From Caballeronia sp. BR00000012568055 (GTDB taxonomy: Bacteria > Pseudomonadota > Gammaproteobacteria > Burkholderiales > Burkholderiaceae), in assembly GCF_029439455.1 (NCBI RefSeq), contig NZ_JAQFVG010000324.1, positions 1 through 43,433 on the forward strand: a stretch of DNA of 43,433 nt. Reading direction: 5' to 3'. Positions 34,687 through 43,433 of the stretch are shown in pieces. How positions within the stretch are numbered: position 1 is the first letter of the stretch; each line of letters begins with the position of its first letter. The notes beneath the pieces were generated by a model that made no database searches, was not told the DNA's origin, and saw only the letters and a program-made list of their open reading frames with translations. Position numbers and translations under genes: made by a program.

Positions 34687-37239
34687 ATGAACAAGGCCGA
34701 ACAAGGCCGCAAAGCACGGCAAAAAAGTCCAGCCCAACGAGAAAAAATCATCGACAAGCCCTTGAGCAAATATCCGTATCCGATTCCCAGCCGCGAAGAG
34801 ATCCTCGGCGTATTGCGCACGAGCGAGACTCCCCACGCCGCGAATGACATCGCCGAAGCGCTGTCGATCAAACGCCAGGAGCGCGAAGGATTTTTCAAGC
34901 GACTCGCGGCCATGGAACGCGACGGCCAGATCCGTCTCGACAAACGCGGTCACTATCAGCTCACGCATCCATCGAATTTTGTTGCGGGCCGCGTGCAGGG
35001 GCATCGTGACGGTTTCGGTTTTCTGATCCGCGATGACGGTCAGGACGATCTGTTCCTCCCGAACGGCGAAATGCAGAAGGTCATGCACAACGACCGCGTG
35101 CTCGCGCGCATCGTCGGGTTTGATCGGCGCGGACGGCCGGAAGGGCATATCGTCGAAGTCACCGAGCGCGCCAACAAGCGCATCATCGGGCGGCTGATCA
35201 ACGAGAACGGCGCGCTGATTCTCGTGCCGGAAGACAAGCGTATCGGCCACGATATTCTCATCACGCAGAATCCGAAGAAGGCGAAGGTCGGGCAAGTGGT
35301 GTCCGTCGATCTGACGGATTTTCCGAGCCGTCATTCGCAACCCCTCGGGCGCGTGGTCGAAGTGATCGGCGATATCGACGATCCGGGCATGGAAATCGAA
35401 ATTGCGGTGCGCAAATACGGCGTGCCGCATGAATTCAGCGATGCCGCACTCGCGCAAGCCGCCAAGCTGCCCGACGAAGTGCGTCCGGTGGATATCCGCC
35501 ATCGTGTGGATTTGCGTGATGTGCCGCTGGTCACCATCGACGGTGAAGATGCGCGCGATTTCGACGATGCCGTGTATTGCGAGCCGATCACGGTCGGGCG
35601 CGGTCAGGGTTTCCGACTGCTGGTCGCGATTGCCGACGTTTCGCATTACGTGCGCCCCAACGAAGCGCTCGATGTCGATGCGCTCGACCGCAGCACGTCG
35701 GTGTATTTCCCGCGCCGCGTGATTCCGATGCTGCCGGAGAAGCTCTCGAACGGTCTGTGTTCGCTGAATCCGGACGTCGATCGATGCGTGCTGGTGTGCG
35801 ACATGGTCATCACCGCGCGCGGCGAGATCAAGGCGTATCAGTTCTATCCGGGCGTGATGCACTCGGCGGCGCGGCTGACCTATACGGAAGTCGCGGCGGT
35901 GCTGGCGAATACCAAGGGTCCGGAAGCGGCTAAACGTGCCGATGTCGTGCCGCAATTGCAGAACTTGTATGGCGTGTTCAAGTCGCTGCATGCCGCGCGT
36001 CAAAAACGCGGCGCGATCGATTTCGATACCACCGAGACGTATATCGTCGTGAACTCGCAGGGCAAGATCGAGCAGATCGTGCCGCGTCATCGGAACGATG
36101 CGCATCGGTTGATCGAAGAGTGCATGTTGGCGGCGAATGTCTGCGCGGCGGATTTCCTGAAGCGTAACAAGCATCCGGGGCTGTATCGCGTGCATGCGGG
36201 GCCGACGGAAGAGAAGCTGGAGAATTTGCGCACGTTCCTGCGTGGCGTCGGATTGACGCTGACGGGCGGCGCGAAACCGCACGCCAGCGATTACGCCGCG
36301 CTGATCGCACAGATTCGCGATCGGCCCGACGCGCAGATGCTTCAGTCGATGGTGCTGCGTTCCATGCAGCAGGCCGTCTACAGTCCGGACAACATCGGTC
36401 ACTTCGGTCTGGCGTATGAGGCGTACGCGCACTTCACCAGTCCGATCCGCCGCTATCCGGACTTGCTTACGCATCGCGCGATTTATGCGATTTTGCAGGG
36501 CAAAAAGTATCTGCCGGAAGTGGGCCACGATATCTTCCTGAGCACGGGCCTCACCAAGGCCGCGCGCGAAATGCAGAAATCCGACGACACCGCGCGCGGA
36601 CGTTCGCGCAACAACGTCGCGATCTGGGAAGAACTGGGTCTGCATTGCTCGTCGAACGAACGTCGCGCCGATGAAGCCTCGCGCGATGTCGAAGCCTGGC
36701 TCAAGTGCTATTTCATGCGCGACAAGCTCGGCGAGGAATACGGCGGCATGGTGAACGGCGTGACGTCGTTCGGCATCTTCGTGCAGCTGGATTCGCTGTT
36801 TATCGAAGGCTTGGTACACGTCACGGAACTCGGCTCCGACTACTTCCAGTACGACGAGATCAAAAACGAGTTGCGCGGCGAGCGCACGGGCATTCGCTAT
36901 CGGATGTCGGATCGCGTGCGCGTGCAGGTGAGCCGCGTAGATCTCGATGCGCGCAAGATCGACTTCCGCCTTGTACGCGATACGCCGGTGAAGCCGCAGG
37001 CGCCGCGTGCGGCTTCGTCGTCATCGGCGGCAGCGGAATCGGCGGGGCCGCGCATCCGTTCGTTCAACGACGACGAGATGCCTAGCACGCGGGCGCGTGG
37101 CGGCACGAAGAAGGGCGGTGGCACAGCGACGCCGCGCAATGGCGGCGGTGGCGGCAGCAACGGCGCGGGCGCGGCGAAGAAACGCGGGGCGGCGTCGAAA
37201 TCGGCGGCGCAGGGGCGGCCGGCGCGCAAGAAGCGTTAA
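34687..37239 (+). CDS. rnr: Ribonuclease R (3'-5' exoribonuclease)
   Basis: An 850-residue processive exoribonuclease that degrades structured RNA. The N-terminal helix-turn-helix-like RNase R domain has KYPYPIPSREEIL, and cold-shock RNA-binding domains follow (GRVQGHRDGFGFL, DDLFLPNGEM). The RNB catalytic domain has IDGEDARDFDDAVY with its acidic cluster. A C-terminal S1 domain has GGMVNGVTSFGIFVQL. The last 80 residues or so are a low-complexity Ser/Ala/Gly/Lys-rich basic tail, usual for RNase R. Its ribosome site is weak. It is followed by a terminator-like hairpin before rlmB. Confidence 0.95.
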   Translation: MNKAEQGRKARQKSPAQREKIIDKPLSKYPYPIPSREEILGVLRTSETPHAANDIAEALSIKRQEREGFFKRLAAMERDGQIRLDKRGHYQLTHPSNFVAGRVQGHRDGFGFLIRDDGQDDLFLPNGEMQKVMHNDRVLARIVGFDRRGRPEGHIVEVTERANKRIIGRLINENGALILVPEDKRIGHDILITQNPKKAKVGQVVSVDLTDFPSRHSQPLGRVVEVIGDIDDPGMEIEIAVRKYGVPHEFSDAALAQAAKLPDEVRPVDIRHRVDLRDVPLVTIDGEDARDFDDAVYCEPITVGRGQGFRLLVAIADVSHYVRPNEALDVDALDRSTSVYFPRRVIPMLPEKLSNGLCSLNPDVDRCVLVCDMVITARGEIKAYQFYPGVMHSAARLTYTEVAAVLANTKGPEAAKRADVVPQLQNLYGVFKSLHAARQKRGAIDFDTTETYIVVNSQGKIEQIVPRHRNDAHRLIEECMLAANVCAADFLKRNKHPGLYRVHAGPTEEKLENLRTFLRGVGLTLTGGAKPHASDYAALIAQIRDRPDAQMLQSMVLRSMQQAVYSPDNIGHFGLAYEAYAHFTSPIRRYPDLLTHRAIYAILQGKKYLPEVGHDIFLSTGLTKAAREMQKSDDTARGRSRNNVAIWEELGLHCSSNERRADEASRDVEAWLKCYFMRDKLGEEYGGMVNGVTSFGIFVQLDSLFIEGLVHVTELGSDYFQYDEIKNELRGERTGIRYRMSDRVRVQVSRVDLDARKIDFRLVRDTPVKPQAPRAASSSSAAAESAGPRIRSFNDDEMPSTRARGGTKKGGGTATPRNGGGGGSNGAGAAKKRGAASKSAAQGRPARKKR

Positions 37240-37264
37240 GGCCGTCGTAGTAGCTAGATAAAGG

Positions 37265-37307
37265 CACGCGGTCCGATGCAGGCGCATCGGACCGCGTGAA
37301 GTTTTTT
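37265..37307 (+). terminator. Terminator between rnr and rlmB
   Basis: A 15-bp perfect stem (37265-37279 with 37284-37298, CACGCGGTCCGATGC), loop AGGC and T6 at 37302-37307. It lies 19 bases before the rlmB start, so it may end rnr transcription or lower rlmB expression. Confidence 0.88.
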
Positions 37308-37326
37308 AAAGGTTCGGATCACAGTC

Positions 37327-38070
37327 ATGTCACGTCTCAAGGTTCTATACGGTTTTCACGCGGTTACGGCTCGCGTGCGCGCGGATGCATCGTCGGTCGA
37401 AGAGGTGTTGTACGACCCTTCGCGCAAAGATCGGCGCATGACGGATTTTCTGCGCAGCGCGAAGGAAGCGGGCGTGCGCCTGATTGCCGCCGATGAACAG
37501 CGCTTGTGGGGCCTGGCGGGCAACACTCAGCACCAGGGCGTGGTGGCGCGGGCGAGCGATTTGCCGCTGGCGCAAAACCTGGCCGAACTGCTCGATGGCG
37601 TCTCCGGCACGCCCTTGCTGCTCGTGCTCGATGGCGTGACCGATCCGCATAATCTGGGCGCATGTCTGCGCGTCGCCGATGCAGCGGGCGCGCATGCGGT
37701 GATCGCGCCGCGTGATCGCTCGGCGGGCTTGAACGCGACGGCGGCGAAGGTGGCGAGCGGCGCGGCCGAGAGCGTGCCTTACATCACCGTGACGAATCTG
37801 GCGCGCGCGATGCGCGAGTTGAAGGATGCGGGCGTGTGGGTGATCGGCACGGCGGGCGAGGCAACGGCTTCGTTGTACGAGACCAAGCTGGACGGTCCGG
37901 TGGCGATCGTGGTTGGCGCTGAGGGCGAAGGCATGCGCAGACTCACACGCGAGACCTGCGATGAAATCATGAATATCCCGATGGCGGGCGCGGTGGAGAG
38001 TTTGAACGTGTCGGTCGCGTCGGGCGTGTGTTTGTTCGAGGCGGTGAGGCAGAGAGGGGTGAAGAAGTAA
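37327..38070 (+). CDS. rlmB: 23S rRNA (guanosine-2251-2'-O)-methyltransferase
   Basis: A 247-residue SpoU-family methyltransferase that methylates G2251 in the P-loop of 23S rRNA. An N-terminal substrate-binding domain ([11 protein letters not shown]) precedes the trefoil-knot domain with motifs [24 protein letters not shown] and [23 protein letters not shown]. In enteric bacteria rnr and rlmB are also neighbours, which supports the assignment. The gene is followed by the HNH nuclease after 10 bases. Confidence 0.95.
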   Translation: MSRLKVLYGFHAVTARVRADASSVEEVLYDPSRKDRRMTDFLRSAKEAGVRLIAADEQRLWGLAGNTQHQGVVARASDLPLAQNLAELLDGVSGTPLLLVLDGVTDPHNLGACLRVADAAGAHAVIAPRDRSAGLNATAAKVASGAAESVPYITVTNLARAMRELKDAGVWVIGTAGEATASLYETKLDGPVAIVVGAEGEGMRRLTRETCDEIMNIPMAGAVESLNVSVASGVCLFEAVRQRGVKK

Positions 38071-38080
38071 GCGGCGCGTC

Positions 38081-38989
38081 ATGAATTTCGTAAGCGATCT
38101 CCTGATCCCCGGCGAGATCTACACGCGCGATCAACTGAAATCGATCCTCGACACGCAAGACGCCACGATCAATACCGGCGTCTTCCGTCCCGCCGGTTTC
38201 GATTCGGTGCTGCTTTTCGTGACCGTAAAGAAGCCGTCCGATCGCACGCAATACGTCGATAAACTCGATGGCGACACGCTGCATTGGCAAGGCCAAAACT
38301 CGGGCCGTACCGATTCGCTGATCATCGAGCATCAGGAACGCGGTATCGAGCTATTGCTTTTCTATCGGACCGAGAAGTACGAGCACGAGTACGCGGGCTT
38401 CCGGTTCGAAGGCAAGTTCGTGTACGAGTCTCACGAGGGCCCTTTGCCCTCGAGCTTCGTATTGAATCGATACGCGAAGCTCGTCGCCTCCGAACTCACC
38501 GCCGAAGCCGACGCGGAACACGAAGCCGTACAAACCGGCGCATTCGATCCCACCAGTCTCGAAGACGCGCGCAAGAAGACTTTTGCGGCCATTGTCGTGC
38601 GGCAAGGTCAGCCGGCGTTCAGAAAAGCGTTACTCGATGCCTACGAGCGTCGCTGCGCCCTGACGGGTTGTGACGTCGAACCCGTGCTCGAAGCGGCGCA
38701 TATCTGCCGCTATATGGGCGCGCACACCAACGTTGTATCGAACGGACTGTTGCTGCGCGCGGATTTGCACACGCTCTACGACCGCGCCTTGATCGCGATC
38801 GATCCGGCGACATACGAGGTTGTCGTCGCTGAGGAATTGCGAAAGAGCAGGTACGCGTTTCTGCAAAGCGGCGTGCTGCGTCTCCCGAAGAAAGCCGAGC
38901 ACCAACCGAGCCAAGCCGCATTGCTCACACACTTACACCTCGTCCGATCGATCTGGGACAAGCAGGCACGCGCTCATGAATCTGTTTAA
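38081..38989 (+). CDS. HNH endonuclease with N-terminal DUF3427/PUA-like domain
   Basis: A 302-residue protein with two parts. The C-terminal HNH_2 nuclease (about 185-245) has CALTGCDVEPVLEAAHI with C192/C197 and H207, then SNGLLLRADLHTLYD with N221 and H230. The N-terminal domain (about 10-125) has NTGVFRPAGFDSVLLFVT, LDGDTLHWQGQ, GRTDSLIIEH and FEGKFVYES, like DUF3427-type, SRA/PUA-related modules that read modified DNA. The combination resembles modification-dependent (type IV) restriction enzymes, though that target is inferred. It begins 10 bases after rlmB and overlaps the start of the amidase gene by 14 bases, a compact operon position with no methyltransferase beside it. Confidence 0.82.
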   Translation: MNFVSDLLIPGEIYTRDQLKSILDTQDATINTGVFRPAGFDSVLLFVTVKKPSDRTQYVDKLDGDTLHWQGQNSGRTDSLIIEHQERGIELLLFYRTEKYEHEYAGFRFEGKFVYESHEGPLPSSFVLNRYAKLVASELTAEADAEHEAVQTGAFDPTSLEDARKKTFAAIVVRQGQPAFRKALLDAYERRCALTGCDVEPVLEAAHICRYMGAHTNVVSNGLLLRADLHTLYDRALIAIDPATYEVVVAEELRKSRYAFLQSGVLRLPKKAEHQPSQAALLTHLHLVRSIWDKQARAHESV

Positions 38990-39800
38990 ACGGCTCGCCG
39001 GTTTCGCCGCGCTCCTCGCGCTCACCGCCTGCACCACCACGATGATCGACCACGGCACCTACTACACCGACACGTCCCACCAAGCGAAATCCGCCGATTC
39101 CCGCATCCGTTTCCTCGTGATGCACTACACGGAAATCAACGAATCCGGCTCGCTCGCGGTCCTGACCGGCGACGAAGTCAGCGTCCACTACGTCGTCCCC
39201 GAAGCGCCTAAAGTCGAAAGAGGCGAGCCCGTCGTCTACCAACTCGTGCCCGAAGAAAAACGCGCCTGGCACGCGGGCCAAAGTTACTGGCAAGGCGCAA
39301 CCGAACTGAACGCCTCATCGATCGGCATCGAAAACGTGAATCTCGGGCCGCTCGGCAACGGCCAGTGGCAGCCTTATCCGCCCGCACAGGTCGATGCGAT
39401 CATCAAACTCTCGCGCGACATCATCGCGCGCTACAAGCTGCCGCCGACGCGCATCGTCGGACATAGCGATATCGCGCCGCAACGCAAGATCGATCCCGGT
39501 CCCGCGTTTCCGTGGAAAACGCTCTACGACGCCGGCATCGGCGCATGGCCCGACGATGCCACCGTCGCCGCGCTTCTCGCCAACCGCGATCCAAAATCGC
39601 CCGTCGATGTCCGCGCGCTGCAAGAAAAGCTCAAACGCTACGGCTACGACGTCGCTACCGACGGCGTGCTCGACGAGAAAACGCGTCGCGTGATCGGCGC
39701 GTTCCAGATGCATTTCCGTCCATCGGATTACGCCGGTAATCCAGACGCCCAAACCGATGCCATCGCGCAAGCCTTGCTCGACAAATACTTCCCGCAATGA
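38976..39800 (+). CDS. amiD: N-acetylmuramoyl-L-alanine amidase, lipoprotein (AmiD-like)
   Basis: A 274-residue outer-membrane lipoprotein amidase that cleaves the amide between MurNAc and L-Ala. The lipobox LTAC places the lipidated Cys at 19. The Amidase_2 domain has zinc ligands at H50 (LVMHYTE), H163 (GHSDIAP) and D173 ([10 protein letters not shown]). A C-terminal PG_binding_1 domain ([18 protein letters not shown]) follows. This matches E. coli AmiD. The ATG at 38976 lies within the end of the HNH gene; the open frame upstream is not used. Its TGA overlaps the SirB2 start as ATGA. Confidence 0.92.
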   Translation: MNLFKRLAGFAALLALTACTTTMIDHGTYYTDTSHQAKSADSRIRFLVMHYTEINESGSLAVLTGDEVSVHYVVPEAPKVERGEPVVYQLVPEEKRAWHAGQSYWQGATELNASSIGIENVNLGPLGNGQWQPYPPAQVDAIIKLSRDIIARYKLPPTRIVGHSDIAPQRKIDPGPAFPWKTLYDAGIGAWPDDATVAALLANRDPKSPVDVRALQEKLKRYGYDVATDGVLDEKTRRVIGAFQMHFRPSDYAGNPDAQTDAIAQALLDKYFPQ

Positions 39801-40183
39801 CCGAATTCTTCCCGATACTGCGCGCCATCCACATGTCCTGCGCGGCACTGAGCATCACCGGTTTCGTGCTGCGCTGGATCTGGATGCTCAACGACTCGCG
39901 CTTGCTGAACGCGCGCGCATCGAAGATCGTGCCGCATATCGTCGATACCTTGCTGTTGCTCAGCGCGATCGCGCTCGTGGTCATCGTCGGCTTTCAGGCG
40001 AACGCCGCGTGGATTTCGACCAAAATCCTGAGCCTCGTCGTCTACATCGTGCTCGGTACGTTTGCGCTGAAACGCGGCCGCACGAAAGGCGTGCGCACGG
40101 TGACGGGCGTGCTGGCGATCATCGTGTTCGCGTTCATTGCCTCGGTTGCGCGCACGCACGATCCGCTCGGTTTCCTCCGCTAA
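39797..40183 (+). CDS. SirB2 family membrane protein
   Basis: A 128-residue integral membrane protein with four hydrophobic helices (segments [67 protein letters not shown]). It matches the SirB2 family of unknown function. The start overlaps the amidase stop as ATGA, so it is probably translationally coupled, and rpiA begins 35 bases later. Confidence 0.9.
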   Translation: MTEFFPILRAIHMSCAALSITGFVLRWIWMLNDSRLLNARASKIVPHIVDTLLLLSAIALVVIVGFQANAAWISTKILSLVVYIVLGTFALKRGRTKGVRTVTGVLAIIVFAFIASVARTHDPLGFLR

Positions 40184-40218
40184 AATTCAGCTTTCCCCTC
40201 TACGCGCAGCACCATTCC

Positions 40219-40911
40219 ATGACTCAGGACGAACTCAAGCAACTGGTCGGCCAGGCCGCCGCCGACTACGTGAACGCGAATGTGCCGGAAGGCTCGATCA
40301 TCGGTGTGGGCACCGGATCGACGGCGAATTGTTTTATCGATGCCATCGCTCAGTCGAAAGCGCGTTATCGCGGCGCGGTGTCGAGTTCGCTCGCGACTAC
40401 GGCGCGGCTCGAATCGCACGGCTTCAAAGTGTTCGATCTGAACGATATCGACACGCTCTCCATCTACGTCGATGGCGCCGATGAAATCGACGCCAGCGGC
40501 GCGATGATCAAAGGCGGCGGCGGCGCGCTGACGCGCGAAAAAATCGTCGCGTCGGTGGCGGACGTATTCGTCTGTATCGCCGATGCCAGCAAGCGCGTGC
40601 CGGTGATGGGCACATTCCCGCTGCCCGTCGAAGTCGTGCCGATGGCCCGCACCGCGATCGGCCGCAAGCTCGCGGCGCTCGGCGGCGTGCCGGTGCTGCG
40701 CGTGCAGAAGGACGGCATGCCCTTCATCACCGATAACGGCAACGAGATTCTCGACGTCAAAGGTCTGTCGATTACCGACCCGCGCGCGCTCGAAGCGCAG
40801 ATCAACGCATGGCCGGGCGTGGTGACCGTGGGCTTGTTTGCATCGCGCGGGGCGAATCTTTGCCTGCTCGGCACGGAGCAGGGCGTCGAGCGCATCGACT
40901 ATAAGAACTAA
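40219..40911 (+). CDS. rpiA: Ribose-5-phosphate isomerase A
   Basis: A 230-residue enzyme that interconverts ribose-5-phosphate and ribulose-5-phosphate in the pentose phosphate pathway. Phosphate-binding [19 protein letters not shown] with catalytic Asp residues, and [13 protein letters not shown] with the catalytic Glu/Lys are all present. Start chosen at ATG 40219; the open frame continues into the SirB2 gene in another frame without support. Length is standard. Confidence 0.96.
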   Translation: MTQDELKQLVGQAAADYVNANVPEGSIIGVGTGSTANCFIDAIAQSKARYRGAVSSSLATTARLESHGFKVFDLNDIDTLSIYVDGADEIDASGAMIKGGGGALTREKIVASVADVFVCIADASKRVPVMGTFPLPVEVVPMARTAIGRKLAALGGVPVLRVQKDGMPFITDNGNEILDVKGLSITDPRALEAQINAWPGVVTVGLFASRGANLCLLGTEQGVERIDYKN

Positions 40912-40933
40912 ACCCGAAATAAAAAGCAAAAAA

Positions 40934-40957
40934 GCCCGGCGATACACATCGCCGGGC
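40934..40957 (-). terminator. Terminator between rpiA and the sugar transferase gene
   Basis: A 10-bp perfect stem (40934-40943 with 40948-40957, GCCCGGCGAT), loop ACAC. On the minus strand it is followed by T6, so it mainly stops the sugar transferase transcript; it can also act on rpiA. Confidence 0.85.
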
Positions 40958-40985
40958 CTGTCTCCTCCGCGCAAGCGCCTGCCAA

Positions 40986-42419
40986 TCAATACGCGTTGCG
41001 TCCGATGAATCCCTTGAAGATCGTCATCACCACGATCTTGATGTCGAACCAGAACGACCAGTTGTGGATGTAGAACAGGTCGAACTTCACGCGGCTCTGC
41101 ATCTTTTCCACTTTTTCCGTCGCGCCGCGATAGCCGTTCACCTGCGCCCAGCCCGTAATCCCCGGCTTGATGCGATAGCGGAACATGTAGCCGTACACCA
41201 GATCCTTGTACAGATCGTCGTGTTCGAGCGCGTGCGGACGCGGACCTACCACCGACATATGCCCGAACAGCACGTTCAGGAACTGCGGCAGCTCGTCCAG
41301 ACTCGTGCGTCGCAGGAACGCGCCAACTTTCGTCACGCGCGGATCGTTGCGCGTGGCTTGTGTGACGTGGCCGGTGTTTTCCTGATGCACGGCCATCGAA
41401 CGGAATTTGTAGATCGGGAACGGACGGCCGTCCGCGCCCTTGCGTTTCTGCGTGAAGAACACCGGACCTTTCGATGTGGTCTTCACCGCGATCGCAATAC
41501 CGATCAGAAGCGGCGAAAGGGCCAGCAGCGCCGTCGCCGCGAAGCAGCGGTCGAACAGCATCTTCGGCCACATCTGCAGGCTGCTGACGGGCGATGTCGT
41601 CAGATTGATGGTCGCGAGGCCCGCGACATCCGTCATCGAATGATTGAAGAGGGAAATGCTGCGCGTGTCCGGAATCAGGCGCAGGTTCACGAAATCGTGG
41701 CGCAGCGCGTGCGAGAAGCGATAAATCGTGTGTTCCTGCGATAAAGGCAGCGCGAGCCACACTTCGTGGATTTTTTCCGCGCGCACTTTGGCGACGAGCG
41801 CATCGAAGTCGTTCAGCACGGGCAGACGCGTGCCGTCGGTGCCCGCCGTGCTCGTGATAACGCCTGCGCCGCTCGCGGTGAGTTCTTCGCTGCCGGTGGT
41901 ATCGAACAGGCAGACGGGCGTGAAGCCTTGCTCCGGCGTGCTCGACAGATGCGCCAGCAGCGTGCGCGCAAATCCCTGCGCACCAACGATCGCCACCGTC
42001 TTCTGATTGAGACCGTGCCCGCGCATCACGCGCAACGAGCTATACACCACGGCCTTGGTCGCGACGATCAGCGCGCCGGAAATCAGCGTGGAATACGCGA
42101 ACCACAAGCGCGACACCGCATCCATCCGATGCAGCGTGTACGCGAGCAGCAGCCCGGCCGCCACCACCGACATCCACGCCAGCGTGACGCGTGCGAGCAT
42201 CACCGGCAAGGACTTGCCGCGCCACGTTTCATACACGCCGTAAGCGGGGAACAGCAGCAGCGTCAACACGCCGTTGAAGGCGATCAGCAGCTTTTCGACG
42301 TCGCTGATATCGAGCGTGGAGAAGCGCATGGAATGCGCGATCAACCCGCCCGCAATCACAAAGAGAACGTCGAGCGTACGAGCCGCCCACGAGAACACAC
42401 CGGGTTTTCTAGTCTGCAT
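40986..42419 (-). CDS. Undecaprenyl-phosphate glucose phosphotransferase (WcaJ-like)
   Basis: A 477-residue membrane protein that starts exopolysaccharide units by transferring a sugar-1-phosphate to undecaprenyl phosphate. The N-terminal part has four or five hydrophobic helices and a CoA_binding_3-like domain ([13 protein letters not shown]). The C-terminal bacterial sugar transferase domain has [44 protein letters not shown] and [14 protein letters not shown], the family's usual order. I chose ATG 42419; the open frame upstream lies inside the Crp gene. It starts 8 bases after that gene's stop, without a strong ribosome site, so coupling is likely. Confidence 0.92.
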   Translation of the reverse strand: MQTRKPGVFSWAARTLDVLFVIAGGLIAHSMRFSTLDISDVEKLLIAFNGVLTLLLFPAYGVYETWRGKSLPVMLARVTLAWMSVVAAGLLLAYTLHRMDAVSRLWFAYSTLISGALIVATKAVVYSSLRVMRGHGLNQKTVAIVGAQGFARTLLAHLSSTPEQGFTPVCLFDTTGSEELTASGAGVITSTAGTDGTRLPVLNDFDALVAKVRAEKIHEVWLALPLSQEHTIYRFSHALRHDFVNLRLIPDTRSISLFNHSMTDVAGLATINLTTSPVSSLQMWPKMLFDRCFAATALLALSPLLIGIAIAVKTTSKGPVFFTQKRKGADGRPFPIYKFRSMAVHQENTGHVTQATRNDPRVTKVGAFLRRTSLDELPQFLNVLFGHMSVVGPRPHALEHDDLYKDLVYGYMFRYRIKPGITGWAQVNGYRGATEKVEKMQSRVKFDLFYIHNWSFWFDIKIVVMTIFKGFIGRNAY

Positions 42420-42427
42420 AAGTATTG

Positions 42428-43174
42428 TTAAACGCTGGAGGCCGACGCAGTTTCCGTCGCGCGCAGGCGCGGCAGCAGGCGGTCGAATTCGCGCTTGACG
42501 AGTCCATAGCACTCGCAGGCGCGTGCTTCCAGGCCTTCACGATCCACCACCTTGATGCAGCCACGGCTGTGATGGATCAGGCCCGCATCGTGCAGCTTTC
42601 CCGCCGCTTCGGTGACGCCTTCACGGCGCACTCCGAGCATGTCGGCGATGAGTTGCTGCGTCACTTGCAGTTCGTTCGACGCGGTGCGATCGATCTCGAT
42701 CAGAAGCCAGCGGCACAGTTGCTTGTTCAGCGAATGATGGCGATTGCAGGCAGCCGTCTGCGCAACTTGCGTCAGCAGCGCTTGCATATAGAGCAGCATC
42801 AGGCGGCGCAGGAAGTCGGAACGGCCGAATTGCTCGCGCAGAGCCTGCGCGCTCATGCGATACGCAAAACCGGGGCATTGCACCTGCACGCGCGTCGGCA
42901 TGGTTTCGCCGCCCGTGAGTACCGGCACGCCCGTCATGCCTTCGCGGCCCACTGCGGCGATTTCCACCGAGCCACCGTCTTCCATCGTGTGCAGCAGCGA
43001 GATGATCGCCGTCGTCGGAAAATACACGTGATGAATACGCTGACCCGAATCGCACAGCAATTGTTCCGTGCGCAGTTGCACGAGTTCGAGGTGAGGAGTG
43101 AGTGCTTGCCACTCATGCGCAGGCAGCGCGCCAAGCAGATGATTGCCGTGCAGATCGGACTGAAGGGTCAGCAT
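42428..43174 (-). CDS. Crp/Fnr family transcriptional regulator
   Basis: A 248-residue regulator. The N-terminal cyclic-nucleotide-binding fold has IHHVYFPTTAIISL and SVEIAAVGREGMTG; the cAMP contacts of Crp are not obviously conserved, so the ligand is unknown. The long helix is followed by a C-terminal winged helix with VTQQLIADMLGVRREGVTEA and LHDAGLIHHSRG. Start at 43174, preceded by GAGAG; the open frame to 43213 is unlikely. It reads straight into the sugar transferase gene, suggesting it controls exopolysaccharide synthesis. The 259 bases from its start to the window edge show no clear promoter or gene. Confidence 0.9.
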   Translation of the reverse strand: MLTLQSDLHGNHLLGALPAHEWQALTPHLELVQLRTEQLLCDSGQRIHHVYFPTTAIISLLHTMEDGGSVEIAAVGREGMTGVPVLTGGETMPTRVQVQCPGFAYRMSAQALREQFGRSDFLRRLMLLYMQALLTQVAQTAACNRHHSLNKQLCRWLLIEIDRTASNELQVTQQLIADMLGVRREGVTEAAGKLHDAGLIHHSRGCIKVVDREGLEARACECYGLVKREFDRLLPRLRATETASASSV

Positions 43175-43433
43175 GATTGGTTCTCTCTCGTGACTTTGCG
43201 CGTTGCGCTTCATTCTTTATTACTGATGTGACTGTTTTCTTGTGGGCCCGCAGAAGCAGGCAAATCGAAAACGAACCGCATCAGCCCCGTAGCGTCCTGT
43301 CCACACTTGAGTTGTTTTGGTGTTCGTGTGATTCAGGGTGCGCGACTCTTATAGCGAGGACCATGCCAGTGCGTGCCGTGCCAATGCTGGCTTGGCCTCA
43401 TAGCGCAGGGGCATTTCGTGATGCAACGCAGCG

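Noticed and set aside
34288..36819. An 843-residue minus-strand open frame opposite rnr
   Set aside because: It runs through a tRNA-Leu gene and through the conserved rnr gene and has no protein-family character.
1..43433. CRISPR arrays, prophage or complete insertion sequences
   Set aside because: No regularly spaced repeats, phage structural genes or full transposase with inverted repeats were seen.

Overview
The window is a GC-rich bacterial chromosome segment. Gene content points to Burkholderia sensu lato (Burkholderiaceae, probably Paraburkholderia or Caballeronia): an odhB-lpdA-zapE run, a general porin with a typical burkholderial start, rnr-rlmB, rpiA beside a SirB2 gene, and several large acyl-CoA gene sets. 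The assignment rests on remembered family resemblance; no search was run.

Layout. (1) 1-4200, plus strand: the 3' end of odhB, lpdA and zapE, then a short IS5-type transposase-like gene holding only the N-terminal DNA-binding part. (2) 4222-6807, minus strand: a DUF2147 protein, an orphan surE, a 77-residue putative winged-helix protein and a DUF1571 protein. (3) 5977-16074, minus strand: a probable seven-gene lipid operon, read MFS transporter - fadE - two-domain FabG - MaoC hydratase - thiolase - acyl-CoA ligase - DUF1571. It supplies activation and every beta-oxidation step, but fadE is split by an apparent one-base deletion near 14472. (4) 16345-17499, plus strand: an alpha-methylacyl-CoA racemase-like CoA transferase, between the two lipid operons. 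(5) 17561-26667, minus strand: a LAL/MalT-type LuxR regulator followed by acyl-CoA synthetase, long-chain-type acyl-CoA dehydrogenase, SCP2-type thiolase, two half-size MaoC proteins and an SDR. A porin and a BON-domain protein point the other way (27024-28675). (6) 28744-33864, minus strand: a four-gene operon of ACS-type MFS transporter, TauD-family dioxygenase, aldehyde dehydrogenase and acyl-CoA dehydrogenase, preceded by a possible 16-codon leader ORF coupled to the transporter. (7) 34125-34446, minus strand: two identical tRNA-Leu(CAG) genes, each with its own near-consensus promoter and terminator. (8) 34687-40911, plus strand: rnr, rlmB, an HNH nuclease with an unusual N-terminal domain, a lipoprotein amidase, a SirB2 protein and rpiA. 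(9) 40986-43174, minus strand: a Crp/Fnr regulator and an undecaprenyl-phosphate sugar transferase, likely the edge of an exopolysaccharide region.

Working together: region 3 looks like a general or long-chain fatty-acid module, and region 5 like a separately controlled, substrate-specific acyl side-chain degradation module with its own sensor and outer-membrane entry route. The racemase between them hints at alpha-methyl-branched substrates. Region 6 could import an acid, oxidise it with Fe(II)/2-oxoglutarate, and pass aldehyde or acyl products on. The substrates are inferred, not shown.

The most unusual items are the stand-alone HNH nuclease embedded between housekeeping genes, the split fadE, the truncated IS5-like gene with paired upstream repeats, the LAL-controlled acyl-CoA cluster, and the leader ORF before the ACS transporter. 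No CRISPR array, prophage or complete insertion sequence was seen.
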